Shown here piece by piece: positions 1 through 8,812 of a stretch of 22,630 nt of DNA; the first letter of the stretch is position 1, and the number at the start of each line of letters is the position of its first letter. A program made the translations under genes and the position numbers. The notes below the pieces were generated by a model that saw nothing but the letters and a program-made list of their open reading frames with translations, was not told the DNA's origin and did not search any database. This stretch comes from Terrimesophilobacter sp044508495 (GTDB taxonomy: Bacteria > Actinomycetota > Actinomycetes > Actinomycetales > Microbacteriaceae). The DNA is taken from positions 1 to 22,630 of the forward strand of contig JBIQHP010000029.1 of the NCBI GenBank assembly GCA_044508495.1. Direction: 5' to 3'.

Positions 1-44
1 GCCCTCTTCCACCAGGTCGAGCCGGGAATCAGACGGAGAGTCTC

Positions 45-1427
45 ATGAGCCAGTTGCCCCCTCAGCCGCTCAGCCCCCTCGACGGACGCTATCGGGAGGC
101 CGTCGCGCCCCTCGGCGAGCACCTCTCCGAGGCCGGGCTCAACCGGGCACGCGTGCGGGTGGAGGTCGAATGGCTCCTCTTCCTGACCGATCGCCGGATG
201 TTCGGCTCGGTCCCGCTGACCGAGGAGCAGAAGCTCTCCCTGCGGAGCCTCGCGACCGACTTCGGCGAGGCCGACATCCGCGAGCTCGCCCGGCTCGAGG
301 CCACGACCCGGCACGATGTCAAGGCCATCGAGTACTACCTGCGCGACCGGCTCGACGCCCTCGGCATCGCCGGCGTCTCCGAGCTCGTGCACTTCGCGGC
401 GACGAGCGAGGACGTCAACAACCTCGCCTACGCCCTCACGATCGACGCGGCCGTGAGCGAGGTCTGGCTGCCGAGGCTGAACGCGGTCATCGCCGAGCTC
501 CGCACCCGGGCGAAGGCCCACCGGTCGGATGCCATGCTCGCGCACACGCACGGCCAGCCGGCGACCCCGACGACGGTGGGCAAGGAGTTCGCGGTCTTCG
601 TGCGGCGCCTCGACCGCATCGCGGCCCAGATCGGGTCCGCGGAGTCCCTCGGCAAGTTCAGCGGGGCGACGGGGACCTTCGCCGCGCACCTCGCCGCCGA
701 TCCCGGGCAGGACTGGGCCGCCCTCTCGAGGGAGTTCGTCGAGTCGCTCGGCCTCGCCTGGAACCCGCTCACCACGCAGATCGAGTCGCACGACTGGCAG
801 GCCGAGCTCTACGCCCGCGTGAGCCACGCGAACCGCGTGCTGCACAACCTGTGCACCGACGTATGGTCCTACATCTCGATGGGCTACTTCACGCAGATCC
901 CCCAGGCGGGAGCGACCGGGTCGTCGACCATGCCCCATAAGGTCAACCCCATCCGTTTCGAGAACGCCGAGGCGAACCTCGAGCTCTCCTGCGCCGTCCT
1001 CGACTCGCTCGCCGCGACGCTCGTCACCTCGCGGCTCCAGCGGGACCTCACCGACTCGAGCGCGCAGCGCAACATCGGGGTCGGCCTCGGGCACTCGGTG
1101 CTCGCGCTCGACAACATCCTGCGCGGGCTCGGCGAGATCGCGGTGAACCCGGATCGGCTCGCCGAGGACCTCGAGGCGAACTGGGAGGTGCTCGGAGAGG
1201 CTATCCAGACGGTCATCCGGGCCGAGATCACCGCGGGGCGCAGCACGATCGCCGACCCCTACGCCCTGCTCAAGGAGCTCACGCGTGGAAAGCGGGTGGG
1301 GCGCGAGGAGCTCGCGGACTTCATCGACGGCCTCGACATCGGAGACGACGCGAAGGCGAGACTGCTCGCCCTCACGCCCGCCGACTACGTGGGGCTCGCG
1401 AGCGCGCTCGTCGACTACGCAGACTGA
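45..1427 (+). CDS. purB: Adenylosuccinate lyase
   Basis: Cytosolic enzyme of purine synthesis. It cleaves SAICAR to AICAR plus fumarate and adenylosuccinate to AMP plus fumarate. The 460-residue product has the length and layout of the E. coli-type PurB (N-terminal SPLDGRY motif near residue 10). TTRHDVKAIEYY lies at 87-98, the TSED loop at 120-123, the AHTHGQPATPTT segment with the likely catalytic His169 at 166-177, and the mobile lyase signature GSSTMPHKVNP with the catalytic serine at 292-302. The ATG is preceded by a purine-rich GGAGAG ribosome-binding site at 35-40. The gene converges on a small membrane-protein gene, and the two stop codons sit in the two arms of one inverted repeat. 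Only 44 bases upstream are visible, so its promoter cannot be judged. Identification is firm. Confidence 0.97.
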   Translation: MSQLPPQPLSPLDGRYREAVAPLGEHLSEAGLNRARVRVEVEWLLFLTDRRMFGSVPLTEEQKLSLRSLATDFGEADIRELARLEATTRHDVKAIEYYLRDRLDALGIAGVSELVHFAATSEDVNNLAYALTIDAAVSEVWLPRLNAVIAELRTRAKAHRSDAMLAHTHGQPATPTTVGKEFAVFVRRLDRIAAQIGSAESLGKFSGATGTFAAHLAADPGQDWAALSREFVESLGLAWNPLTTQIESHDWQAELYARVSHANRVLHNLCTDVWSYISMGYFTQIPQAGATGSSTMPHKVNPIRFENAEANLELSCAVLDSLAATLVTSRLQRDLTDSSAQRNIGVGLGHSVLALDNILRGLGEIAVNPDRLAEDLEANWEVLGEAIQTVIRAEITAGRSTIADPYALLKELTRGKRVGREELADFIDGLDIGDDAKARLLALTPADYVGLASALVDYAD

Positions 1428-1446
1428 GCCGAGGCGCAGGCTCAGT
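1423..1446. terminator. Inverted repeat containing both convergent stop codons
   Basis: ACTGAGCC (1423-1430) and GGCTCAGT (1439-1446) form a perfect 8-bp stem around an 8-nt loop. The purB TGA (1425-1427) and the TGA of the opposing gene (1442-1444) lie in opposite arms. No T-tract follows on either side, so a role as a bidirectional terminator is an inference from position and symmetry. Confidence 0.45.
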
Positions 1447-1684
1447 GCCCTGCGCGGTCCTGCTCGTCGAGATCGGTGAGCTCATCGGCGTTCGGCGCGG
1501 CCGAGAGTGCGAGCAGGGCGATCGTCATGACCGCGAGGATGAACGCCACCCCGAACCCGATCGCCGCCAACCACCACTCCCGGGTGGTCAGCAGGAGGAC
1601 GAGCCCGGTGAACAGGCCGATGACCGCCGAGAGTCCGAGGAGCTCGAGCGGCCGGAGCCGGTCGCGAAGGCTGGGGGTCTCCAT
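1442..1684 (-). CDS. Small two-helix membrane protein, function unknown
   Basis: The product has 80 residues: a short charged N-terminus, a hydrophobic segment at about 17-33, a TTREWW turn, a second hydrophobic segment at about 38-60, and an acidic C-terminal tail. I do not recognise the family. The ATG at 1684 overlaps the stop of the upstream membrane-protein gene in a TGATG arrangement, so translation is probably coupled and the two proteins may act together. A longer reading of the same frame back to 1864 overlaps the upstream gene and lacks hydrophobic character, so the short start is preferred. Confidence 0.75.
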   Translation of the reverse strand: METPSLRDRLRPLELLGLSAVIGLFTGLVLLLTTREWWLAAIGFGVAFILAVMTIALLALSAAPNADELTDLDEQDRAGH

Positions 1685-2316
1685 CAGGCACGTCCCGTCG
1701 TCGGTGCGGGAGCCGGCGTCTCCCGTGACATCCACCGGGCGGAGAGCCCGCCGATGACGAGGAACACCCCCGCGAGGATCGCGTAGGCGCCGATGATCCC
1801 GACCACGATGATCTGCGAGGTGAGAACGCCGCTCACGACGACCCCCTTGTCCTCGGCGGACCACGGCAGAGCGTAGTCGGCGGGCACGACGAGCACCGCG
1901 AGCGCGAGGAGCGCGGTCATGACCCCGACCGTGAGCCAGTCCCGAGAGGCCGGATGCCGTCCCCGCGCGCGCAGGCCGAGATACAGCTCGAGGAATCCCG
2001 TCACGGCAGCGAACGACACGACCACCAGGAAGAGCGCTCCCGATCCCGTCGTGCTGAAGACGAGCGCGGCCGCTCCGGCCAGGATCGAGGCGAGCGCCTG
2101 CCCGAGGGAGACGGCCCGCAGAACGCTGTCCTCGAGCCGGAAGGCGCCCCAGGCGATGACCGCTCCGGTGGCCAGCGCGAAGACACCGAAGGTCAGGAGG
2201 CCGAAGAGCGCCGTGTGGTCCGCGGAGAAGGTGATGGCGAGGCCGACGACGAGGGCGGGAACCGCCCGCACGATCGGCACCGGCCAGAACGGCGCCCGCG
2301 CTGGCTCTGCGGACAC
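1684..2316 (-). CDS. Polytopic membrane protein, HdeD/DUF308-like
   Basis: The 210-residue product is mostly hydrophobic, with about six membrane segments (roughly 15-33, 38-58, 66-86, 92-112, 128-146, 165-192). Short loops and a repeating helix-pair pattern resemble HdeD/DUF308 membrane proteins. That resemblance comes from overall character, not a diagnostic motif, so the family is tentative. The start is a GTG at 2316 behind AAAGAGG, with slightly tight spacing. The gene lies 37 nt downstream of the tetR stop on the same strand, so it may be read from the monooxygenase promoter. It overlaps the next small gene by one base. Confidence 0.7.
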   Translation of the reverse strand: MSAEPARAPFWPVPIVRAVPALVVGLAITFSADHTALFGLLTFGVFALATGAVIAWGAFRLEDSVLRAVSLGQALASILAGAAALVFSTTGSGALFLVVVSFAAVTGFLELYLGLRARGRHPASRDWLTVGVMTALLALAVLVVPADYALPWSAEDKGVVVSGVLTSQIIVVGIIGAYAILAGVFLVIGGLSARWMSRETPAPAPTTGRA

Positions 2317-2353
2317 GTGACCTCTTTCCCTTCGCCGGACGAACTACTCCAGC

Positions 2354-2971
2354 TTACGCGCCGATCGCACCCCGGATCATGCCGACCAGGGCGCCGATCA
2401 ACTCCGGCAGCGCATCCTCGTCGGGCTGCTGGGATACGAGCCATATATCCATGGCTTCGCCCATGCTGAGAATCACGGCGATCAGGAGGGAGGACGGCAG
2501 GTCGTCGCGCACTGCCCCCACGCGCTGTCCCGCCGCGAGCACCTGCTCGATCCAGGGCAGCGTGGCCTGCTCGATCTCACCCATCGCCTGCTGGAATGTC
2601 GGGTTCTTCGACGCCGTGATCCAGCCGCGAAGCAGAGCCGCCAGTTGGGGGGAGGCCGCAAGGGCCGTCATGAGCCGCAGGTAGTAGTCCTCCAGGGAGG
2701 ACCAGAACTCGTCGGCGTCGCCGTTACCCAGGTCCGGAAGAACGCCGACAGCGGCGAAGAGTCCCTCGAACTCGGTGCGCGTAAGGTGAGTGTAGAGGTC
2801 CTCCTTCCCGTCGAAGTAGTAGTACATCGAGCCCTTGGAGATACCCGCCGCCTCGATGACGCGATTCAGTGAGGCGTCGCGGAATCCGTGCGCGGCGAAT
2901 TCCTCCCGCGCACTTCGCAGAATCGCCTCCTGCTGCGCGGAAGGCAGCTTCGCGAATCGGGGGCGGACCAT
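2354..2971 (-). CDS. TetR-family transcriptional regulator
   Basis: The 205-residue product is a typical TetR-family size. The N-terminal helix-turn-helix spans about residues 12-60, with the signature stretch AAGISKGSMYYYF followed by GKEDLY. The variable C-terminal part should form the ligand-binding and dimer domain. The ATG at 2971 lies 4 nt after the monooxygenase stop. The TGAGGGC just before it supplies both that stop codon and a GAGG ribosome-binding site. An in-frame upstream start at 3025 would run inside the monooxygenase gene and is not favoured. Co-transcription with the enzyme, plus the palindrome upstream of it, suggests autoregulation of the operon. The inducer cannot be predicted. 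Confidence 0.93.
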   Translation of the reverse strand: MVRPRFAKLPSAQQEAILRSAREEFAAHGFRDASLNRVIEAAGISKGSMYYYFDGKEDLYTHLTRTEFEGLFAAVGVLPDLGNGDADEFWSSLEDYYLRLMTALAASPQLAALLRGWITASKNPTFQQAMGEIEQATLPWIEQVLAAGQRVGAVRDDLPSSLLIAVILSMGEAMDIWLVSQQPDEDALPELIGALVGMIRGAIGA

Positions 2972-2975
2972 GCCC

Positions 2976-4160
2976 TCAGCGTACCGACGGGCTCTCCACG
3001 AAGGGCGGCAGTTCGATGGCGTCACGGAAGCTCCGTCCCATGAGGAGGTCCGCCATCCCGGGGAGTCCCATCATCCGCATCGCCGCGTTCCGCACGAAAA
3101 GTTGCGAGCGGCTCTTCGGGGCGAACGCCAGCCCGAGGCCCTCCGCCGCGTCCTGCTTCGACCGGATGAGTGGGGCGAGCCGTTCCTCGTAGCGTGCGAA
3201 CGCCTCACGAGGGTCCTCCTCGCGTGCGAGTTCCGCCCCGAGAACGTAAGCGCCGATCATCGCGAGGGCAGAGCCCTGCCCGGCCAGGAACGAGGGTGCG
3301 CCTCCGGCATCGCCGACGAGCACCACCCGCCCACTCGACCAGGACGGCATCCGGATCTGGCTCACCGAGTCGAAGAAGAACTCCTTCGCCTTCGGCATGA
3401 GCTCGAGGATGGTTGGCGCCTCCCAGCCCGCGTCCTTCAGGGCCATCCGCAGCAGCCTCTCCTGCGCCGACCGTCCATCAGGCACGGGACCGTCATGTCT
3501 GACGGAGAGGAGGAAGAGTGCGTTGTCGTCCTCGAGCGTGAGGCGAAGCACCTGGAAGCCGATGTCGGCATACATCATCGCCACGAGCTCGTCGCGCGGC
3601 CGGTATCCCCTCGCCTCGAACGCGGCGAAGACGATACCCAGGTACTTCTCGTATTGCTCGTCGGGCCCGAAGGCGAGTCCGCGCACGCGTGAGTGGAGTC
3701 CATCGGCCCCGATGACGAGATCGAACTCCCGCGTCGCTCCGCTCTCGAAGCCGATCCGAACAGTCGTGCCATCGTCCTCGAGCTCCCTCACCGAGTCGCC
3801 CAGGATAAGCTCGACCCGACCGTCGAGCGCCTCGTAGATCACCTCAGAGAGGTCGGAGCGTGCGATCGTCAGATAACGCTCGCCCGATCTCATGACTTTG
3901 GCAGGCTTGACAGACGCCACGAGCCGCCCCTGCCGGTCGATCGCTCTCACGTCGGTGAAGACGTAGCTGCGCCGACGCAGCTCCGGGACGATGCCCATTC
4001 GATCGGCCACGTCGAATCCGGCGCCCCAGAAGTCGACGAGATAGCCGCCCTTGCGCAGTTCGGGGGCGCGCTCGACGATTGTCGTCTGATGCCCGCCCCT
4101 CCGAAGCCAGTATGCGAGCGTGGGGCCAGCGATCCCCGCGCCGACGATGAGTGCCTTCAC
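2976..4160 (-). CDS. FAD-dependent monooxygenase, TetX/PHBH-like class A
   Basis: The 394-residue single-component flavoprotein hydroxylase should use FAD and NAD(P)H to hydroxylate a small organic substrate. The dinucleotide fold opens with GAGIAG at residues 7-12 and has the ribose-binding glutamate at about 30. The DG motif is DLVIGADGLHSR around 147-158. The GD motif VVLVGDAGGAPSFLAGQG around 279-296 binds the flavin phosphates. Length and motif spacing fit the TetX/rifampicin-monooxygenase-like group, but substrate cannot be read from sequence. The GTG start at 4160 is preceded by AGAGGTGA. It is the first gene of the tetR operon, behind a strong palindrome. Together the pair looks like an inducible detoxification or catabolic unit. 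Confidence 0.9.
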   Translation of the reverse strand: MKALIVGAGIAGPTLAYWLRRGGHQTTIVERAPELRKGGYLVDFWGAGFDVADRMGIVPELRRRSYVFTDVRAIDRQGRLVASVKPAKVMRSGERYLTIARSDLSEVIYEALDGRVELILGDSVRELEDDGTTVRIGFESGATREFDLVIGADGLHSRVRGLAFGPDEQYEKYLGIVFAAFEARGYRPRDELVAMMYADIGFQVLRLTLEDDNALFLLSVRHDGPVPDGRSAQERLLRMALKDAGWEAPTILELMPKAKEFFFDSVSQIRMPSWSSGRVVLVGDAGGAPSFLAGQGSALAMIGAYVLGAELAREEDPREAFARYEERLAPLIRSKQDAAEGLGLAFAPKSRSQLFVRNAAMRMMGLPGMADLLMGRSFRDAIELPPFVESPSVR

Positions 4161-4171
4161 GAATCACCTCT

Positions 4172-4200
4172 TTAGACCACCAGTTAGACTAATGGTCTAA
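4172..4200. promoter_or_regulatory. Putative TetR operator upstream of the monooxygenase
   Basis: TTAGAC occurs at 4172-4177 and 4184-4189, and its complement GTCTAA at 4195-4200. The 17-bp unit 4184-4200 is a near-perfect palindrome, with seven of eight pairs matching. The larger repeat TTAGACCA (4172-4179) / TGGTCTAA (4193-4200) is also perfect. The block is AT-rich against its GC-rich surroundings and ends 11 nt before the GTG start. Assignment to the adjacent TetR protein is inference from proximity. I could not fix the -35/-10 elements with confidence. Confidence 0.7.
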
Positions 4201-4246
4201 GAGTAACGCGGGCCTTTGCGCGTTGCCACCCCCAGCTACTACCCGA

Positions 4247-5344
4247 TCACGGGCTGCCGATCGCCGCACGATCGGCGAGCAGCGGGCACTCGAAGGGGTC
4301 CTTGGCGCCCAGACCGACCCGATCGATGTAGCGCCGTACGATCCCGTACGACTGCCAGAGACCCGTCTCGGTATAGGGGACGCCGCGAGCGCGACAGAAC
4401 TCGGAGATGATGTCGGCCGCCCGGCGGAGGTGCGGCCTCGCCATCGAGGGGAACAGGTGATGCTCGATCTGGAAGTTGAGGCCGCCCATCGCGAAGTCGA
4501 TGAGCCTGCTGCCTCGGATGTTCCGGCTCATCATGACCTGATGGTGCAGGAAGTCGAGCTTGACGCCGGCGCCGATGATCGGCATCCCCTTGTGATTGGG
4601 GGCGAAGGACATGCCCATGTAGAACCCGAACAGTCCGAGCTGGATGGCGAGGAACACGGCGGCCTTGTCCGGGGACAGCACGATGAAGACGACGGACAGA
4701 TAGAGCGCGAATCGGAGCACGAGGAAGCCGAGCTCCGCCCATCGGCGGTCGACCCGGCCGCGGCTCAGCACGCGACGGAAGCTCGAGAGATGCAGCGAGA
4801 CGCCCTCGAGCAGCAGGATCGGGAAGAACAGCCAGCCCTGGTGCGCGATGAGCCAGCGGGAGATCGGGTTGCGATGCTCCGCCGCCTGGGCGGGCGTGAA
4901 GGCGATGACCGGGAGCTCGATGTCCGGGTCCTCGCCCTCCTGGTTGGGTCTCGCGTGGTGTCGCGTGTGCTTGTTCTGCCACCACCCGTAGCTCATTCCG
5001 ATGAACAGGTCGCCGATGACGATGCTGATCCAGTCGTTCCATCGACCGGACTTGAAGATCTGGCGATGTGCGGCGTCGTGGCCGAGGAATGCGGTCTGGG
5101 TGAAGAGGAAGGCGAAGAGCGCCGCGGTGAACAGCTGCCACCAGGTGTCGCCGATGACGATGAAGAGCAGGATGCAGCTCCCGTAGAGCAGCGGCACGGC
5201 CGCGAGCTTCGACCAGTAATAGCCGTAGCGACGACGCAGGAGACCCGCATCCCGGATGCGCGCCGAGAGCAGCACATACGGATTCGCGGCGGTGCGCGGC
5301 CGGGTCGGGGTGAACTCCACTGAGACGGTGGGCTGAACAGCCAT
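4247..5344 (-). CDS. Membrane fatty-acid desaturase
   Basis: The 365-residue integral membrane di-iron desaturase should introduce a double bond into an acyl chain using O2 and electrons from a separate reductase. All three histidine boxes are present: HDAAH at 89-93, HTRHH at 126-130, and QIEHH at 292-296 followed by LFP. Hydrophobic segments lie near 48-65, 68-88, 104-120, 168-186 and 205-245. The glutamine in the third box is typical of the acyl-lipid/DesA3-like and front-end groups. There is no fused cytochrome b5 or ferredoxin domain. Start choice is uncertain: ATG at 5344 gives a plausible N-terminus but a weak ribosome-binding site, and an in-frame ATG at 5410 would add 22 residues. 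Regiospecificity cannot be read from sequence. Confidence 0.9.
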   Translation of the reverse strand: MAVQPTVSVEFTPTRPRTAANPYVLLSARIRDAGLLRRRYGYYWSKLAAVPLLYGSCILLFIVIGDTWWQLFTAALFAFLFTQTAFLGHDAAHRQIFKSGRWNDWISIVIGDLFIGMSYGWWQNKHTRHHARPNQEGEDPDIELPVIAFTPAQAAEHRNPISRWLIAHQGWLFFPILLLEGVSLHLSSFRRVLSRGRVDRRWAELGFLVLRFALYLSVVFIVLSPDKAAVFLAIQLGLFGFYMGMSFAPNHKGMPIIGAGVKLDFLHHQVMMSRNIRGSRLIDFAMGGLNFQIEHHLFPSMARPHLRRAADIISEFCRARGVPYTETGLWQSYGIVRRYIDRVGLGAKDPFECPLLADRAAIGSP

Positions 5345-5407
5345 GATGAACCCGCAATCGGAAGGCACGTCGTGCGTCTTCCGGGTCGTTCCCGACCACG
5401 CTACGCG

Positions 5408-5432
5408 CATTCGGTCGGTCGGCCGCCGAATG
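5408..5432. repeat. Inverted repeat between divergent genes
   Basis: CATTCGG (5408-5414) and CCGAATG (5426-5432) are perfect 7-bp inverted arms with an 11-nt spacer. They lie in the 169-bp region between the divergently transcribed desaturase and kinase-like genes. It could be an operator, but I see no convincing promoter elements to anchor it. Confidence 0.3.
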
Positions 5433-5513
5433 CCAGTAAAGACACAGTCGGCGGAACCTGCCTGACGGCGGGAGGTCCGACATCGCCCTCCGGGCGGCGA
5501 CTATGGTTTCGCC

Positions 5514-6101
5514 ATGGACCTCCAGGAGCTCACGCGGACGATCGTCGCGCTGTCGGAGGCATCCGAGACTCCCGTCATCGTCGGCGTCTCAGGATATGGA
5601 GGCTCCGGCAAGTCGACTCTGGCACGGCGCCTCGTGGCTCGGATCGACGGCTCGGTGCGCCTGCGCGGCGACGACTTCCTCGATCCGGTGCGCTCGCATC
5701 GACGATCCGCCGACTGGGACGGCGTCGACCGGGCGAGGCTCGTGCGGGAGGTCCTCGAGCCCTTCCGGCAGAGGCGGCCCGGTGTGTTCCAGCGCTTCGA
5801 CTGGACGACGCGCGCGCTCGCCGATCCCGAGCCGGTCCCGCTCGGCGACATCCTCGTGATCGATCTGGTGGGCCTCTTCCACCCGGACACGCTTCCGTGG
5901 CTCGATCTCAAAGTCTGGTGCGATGTCGAGCTCGCGAAGGCTGCGCAGCGCGGCATGCGACGCGATGCCGAGGCCGGCCACGATCACGATCGGCTGTGGC
6001 GGGAGATCTGGATCCCCAACGACCGGGACTTCGATGTGCACTTCGCGCCCCGGGACGTCGCGGATGTCCTCTACCGGTCAGACGGCGACCTCGATCGCTG
6101 A
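5514..6101 (+). CDS. Uridine kinase-like P-loop NTPase
   Basis: The 195-residue soluble protein has a Walker A loop, GYGGSGKST, at residues 27-35, followed by RGDDFLDP near 51, where nucleoside kinases of the Udk/PRK-like superfamily place a catalytic aspartate. ILVIDLVGLFHP near 112-123 resembles the Walker B strand. A charged region with RDFDVHFAPRDVADVLY closes the protein. This is the pattern of small actinobacterial proteins annotated as uridine kinase. The natural substrate is not proven by motif. The ATG at 5514 has no strong ribosome-binding site, and a nearby ATG at 5503 is out of frame. The gene converges on dnaB with 34 nt between the stops. Confidence 0.8.
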   Translation: MDLQELTRTIVALSEASETPVIVGVSGYGGSGKSTLARRLVARIDGSVRLRGDDFLDPVRSHRRSADWDGVDRARLVREVLEPFRQRRPGVFQRFDWTTRALADPEPVPLGDILVIDLVGLFHPDTLPWLDLKVWCDVELAKAAQRGMRRDAEAGHDHDRLWREIWIPNDRDFDVHFAPRDVADVLYRSDGDLDR

Positions 6102-6135
6102 CACGAAGGACGCCGTGCCCGCCGGACTTCGCGGC

Positions 6136-7524
<1,389 letters not shown>

Positions 7525-7744
7525 CGCTTCCCTTCCGTCATCCTCCGCTGCGCTGGCACAGCTCTCCTCCACCTTGCGTCGGGCGCGCCGATTTACGGTG
7601 CGGCCACGCCGAGCCTGCGATGGTCCCGCACTCAGTCCTACCCACCACCGACGACATCCGGCACATCGAGCTGTGTCGGATGCTCCTGTTCGGATTGGTG
7701 TTGCCCCACCCTAGAGACACCGGGCCGCCGCACTCAACCAAGCC

Positions 7745-7942
7745 TGTGGACAGTCCTGTGAGTCATCTGCGCGAAACGCCGCCGGCGATGTGGGCAAGCT
7801 GTGGAATCTCCTGTGCACAGGGGAGCAATTTTCTCTTGGATACGGACTCTGACCAGCATTTTCTCTAACGCGAGCTTGTGTGCAGAAACATGTTTATAGT
7901 CATGGTTGAGAGTTGATGGCCCTCGGTGCCCGCTGTGTACAA
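7745..7942 (-). promoter_or_regulatory. Cluster of DnaA-box-like 9-mers
   Basis: Read on the minus strand, 7745-7753 (CTGTCCACA) and 7934-7942 (TTGTACACA) each match the actinobacterial DnaA box TTGTCCACA at 8 of 9 positions. The palindromic 7812-7820 matches at 7 of 9. None is a perfect box. DnaA binding, and hence control of dnaB by DnaA, is inference. Confidence 0.35.
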
Positions 7943-7983
7943 GACTGTGGGATTCCTCACCCCCGTTAGGGGGTCACGAACAG

Positions 7984-8025
7984 TGAAAAGGCGGCAGTGG
8001 CGGGGCTCTGCCCGCCACTGCCGCC
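7984..8025 (-). terminator. Rho-independent terminator of the rpsF-rplI operon
   Basis: A perfect 15-bp stem (7990-8004 with 8011-8025) encloses a 6-nt loop. On the minus strand it is followed by CCTTTTCAC, giving a short T-tract at 7989-7986. It begins 12 nt after the rplI stop. Confidence 0.88.
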
Positions 8026-8037
8026 CGGTCGCTTGGC

Positions 8038-8490
8038 CTACTTCGCGGCGACCACCCTGACGGTGATCGTCGCGACCAGGTCGTCGCGGAGGCGAACCGT
8101 CGCCTCGTGCTCGCCGGTGGCCTTGATCGGAGCAGTGAGCTCGATCTTCCGCTTGTCGAGGGTGCCGAGCCCGGCCGCCGAGACGGCATCCGCGACATCG
8201 GAGGTCTTGACGGAGCCGAACAGGCGCCCGCCCTCGCCCGCCTTGACCGCGAGGGTCACCGGCGTGGCCTGGAGCTTCGCCTTGAGATCCTGCGCCTCCT
8301 CGATGGTCGCGTGCTCGCGCGCGGCGCGAGCCGCCTTGATCTGCTCGATCTGCTTCTCGCCCCCGCGCGTCCACATCACGGCCCAGCCCTGAGGGATGAG
8401 GTAGTTGCGGGCGAAGCCGTTCTTGACGTCGACGACGTCGCCGGGAGCGCCGAGACCGGTGACCTCATGCGTGAGAATCAGTTTTGACAT
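8038..8490 (-). CDS. rplI: 50S ribosomal protein L9
   Basis: L9 binds 23S rRNA at the base of the L1 stalk and stabilises frame maintenance. The 150-residue length is normal. The N-terminal rRNA-binding domain opens MSKLILTHEVTGLGAPGDVV and runs through the conserved GFARNYLIPQGWA (about 25-37). A long charged connecting helix leads to the C-terminal domain, with GEGGRLFGSVKTSDVADA near 84-101. The ATG at 8490 is served by TTAGGAGT, whose TAG is the stop codon of rpsR, so the two genes are tightly linked. It is the last gene before the terminator. Confidence 0.98.
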   Translation of the reverse strand: MSKLILTHEVTGLGAPGDVVDVKNGFARNYLIPQGWAVMWTRGGEKQIEQIKAARAAREHATIEEAQDLKAKLQATPVTLAVKAGEGGRLFGSVKTSDVADAVSAAGLGTLDKRKIELTAPIKATGEHEATVRLRDDLVATITVRVVAAK

Positions 8491-8502
8491 GTCCCATGAC
8501 TC

Positions 8503-8766
8503 CTAACGGCCCGAACCCGCGTACGGAAGCAGAGCCATCTCGCGCGCGTTCTTGACCGCGCGGGCGATGAGGCGCTGCTCCTGCACGGAGACACCGGTGA
8601 TACGGCGAGCACGGATCTTTCCGCGCTCGGAGATGAACTTGCGGAGGGTGGCGACATCCTTGTAGTCGATGACGCCGACCCTGATCGCCTTGGCGGGGGC
8701 GGCGTTCTTGCCGCCCTTCGCACCGCGGAGCGGCTTGCGGCGGTCGCCGCTGGACTTTCCGGCCAT
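8503..8766 (-). CDS. rpsR: 30S ribosomal protein S18
   Basis: S18 assembles with S6 on the central domain of 16S rRNA. The 87-residue product has a basic, Gly/Lys-rich N-terminus and then the conserved IDYKDVATLRKFISERGKI (about 33-51). ARRITGVSVQEQRLIARAVKNAREMALLPY follows and is diagnostic for S18. It has no CXXC-type zinc ligands, so it is the zinc-independent form. The ATG at 8766 follows GCAGGAAACAG on the minus strand. It lies 46 nt downstream of ssb in the standard rpsF-ssb-rpsR-rplI order. Confidence 0.98.
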   Translation of the reverse strand: MAGKSSGDRRKPLRGAKGGKNAAPAKAIRVGVIDYKDVATLRKFISERGKIRARRITGVSVQEQRLIARAVKNAREMALLPYAGSGR

Positions 8767-8812
8767 GATCTGTTTCCTGCTTTCTGAAGAAGTGAGTCGG
8801 GAGAGCCGTCGG

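Larger units (their letters stand above)
7525..8037. other. 513-bp gene-free region upstream of dnaB
   Basis: No convincing gene is present on either strand. The right end holds the rplI terminator. The middle (about 7828-7917) is AT-rich for this genome. It contains the direct repeat ATTTTCTCT at 7828-7836 and 7858-7866, exactly 30 bp apart, and the palindrome AAACATGTTT at 7886-7895. On the minus strand this palindrome overlaps a TATAAA (7893-7898), a possible dnaB -10, but no good -35 is seen. Several DnaA-box-like 9-mers are scattered through it. A small hairpin, ACCCCC / GGGGGT with a GTTA loop, lies at 7959-7974. Most of the region probably serves as the dnaB leader and control region. 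Confidence 0.6.

Noticed and set aside
2835..3692. Plus-strand 285-codon frame over tetR and the monooxygenase
   Set aside because: It is antisense to two genes with clear motifs, and its Arg/His/Pro-rich composition is typical of a shadow frame.
4239..5483. 414-codon minus-strand frame overlapping the desaturase
   Set aside because: It overlaps the frame that carries all three histidine boxes and is itself Arg/Pro/His-rich with no motif.
7745..7942. The chromosomal replication origin
   Set aside because: Only three imperfect DnaA boxes are present, and gene order places dnaA/oriC beyond rsmG to the right of the window.
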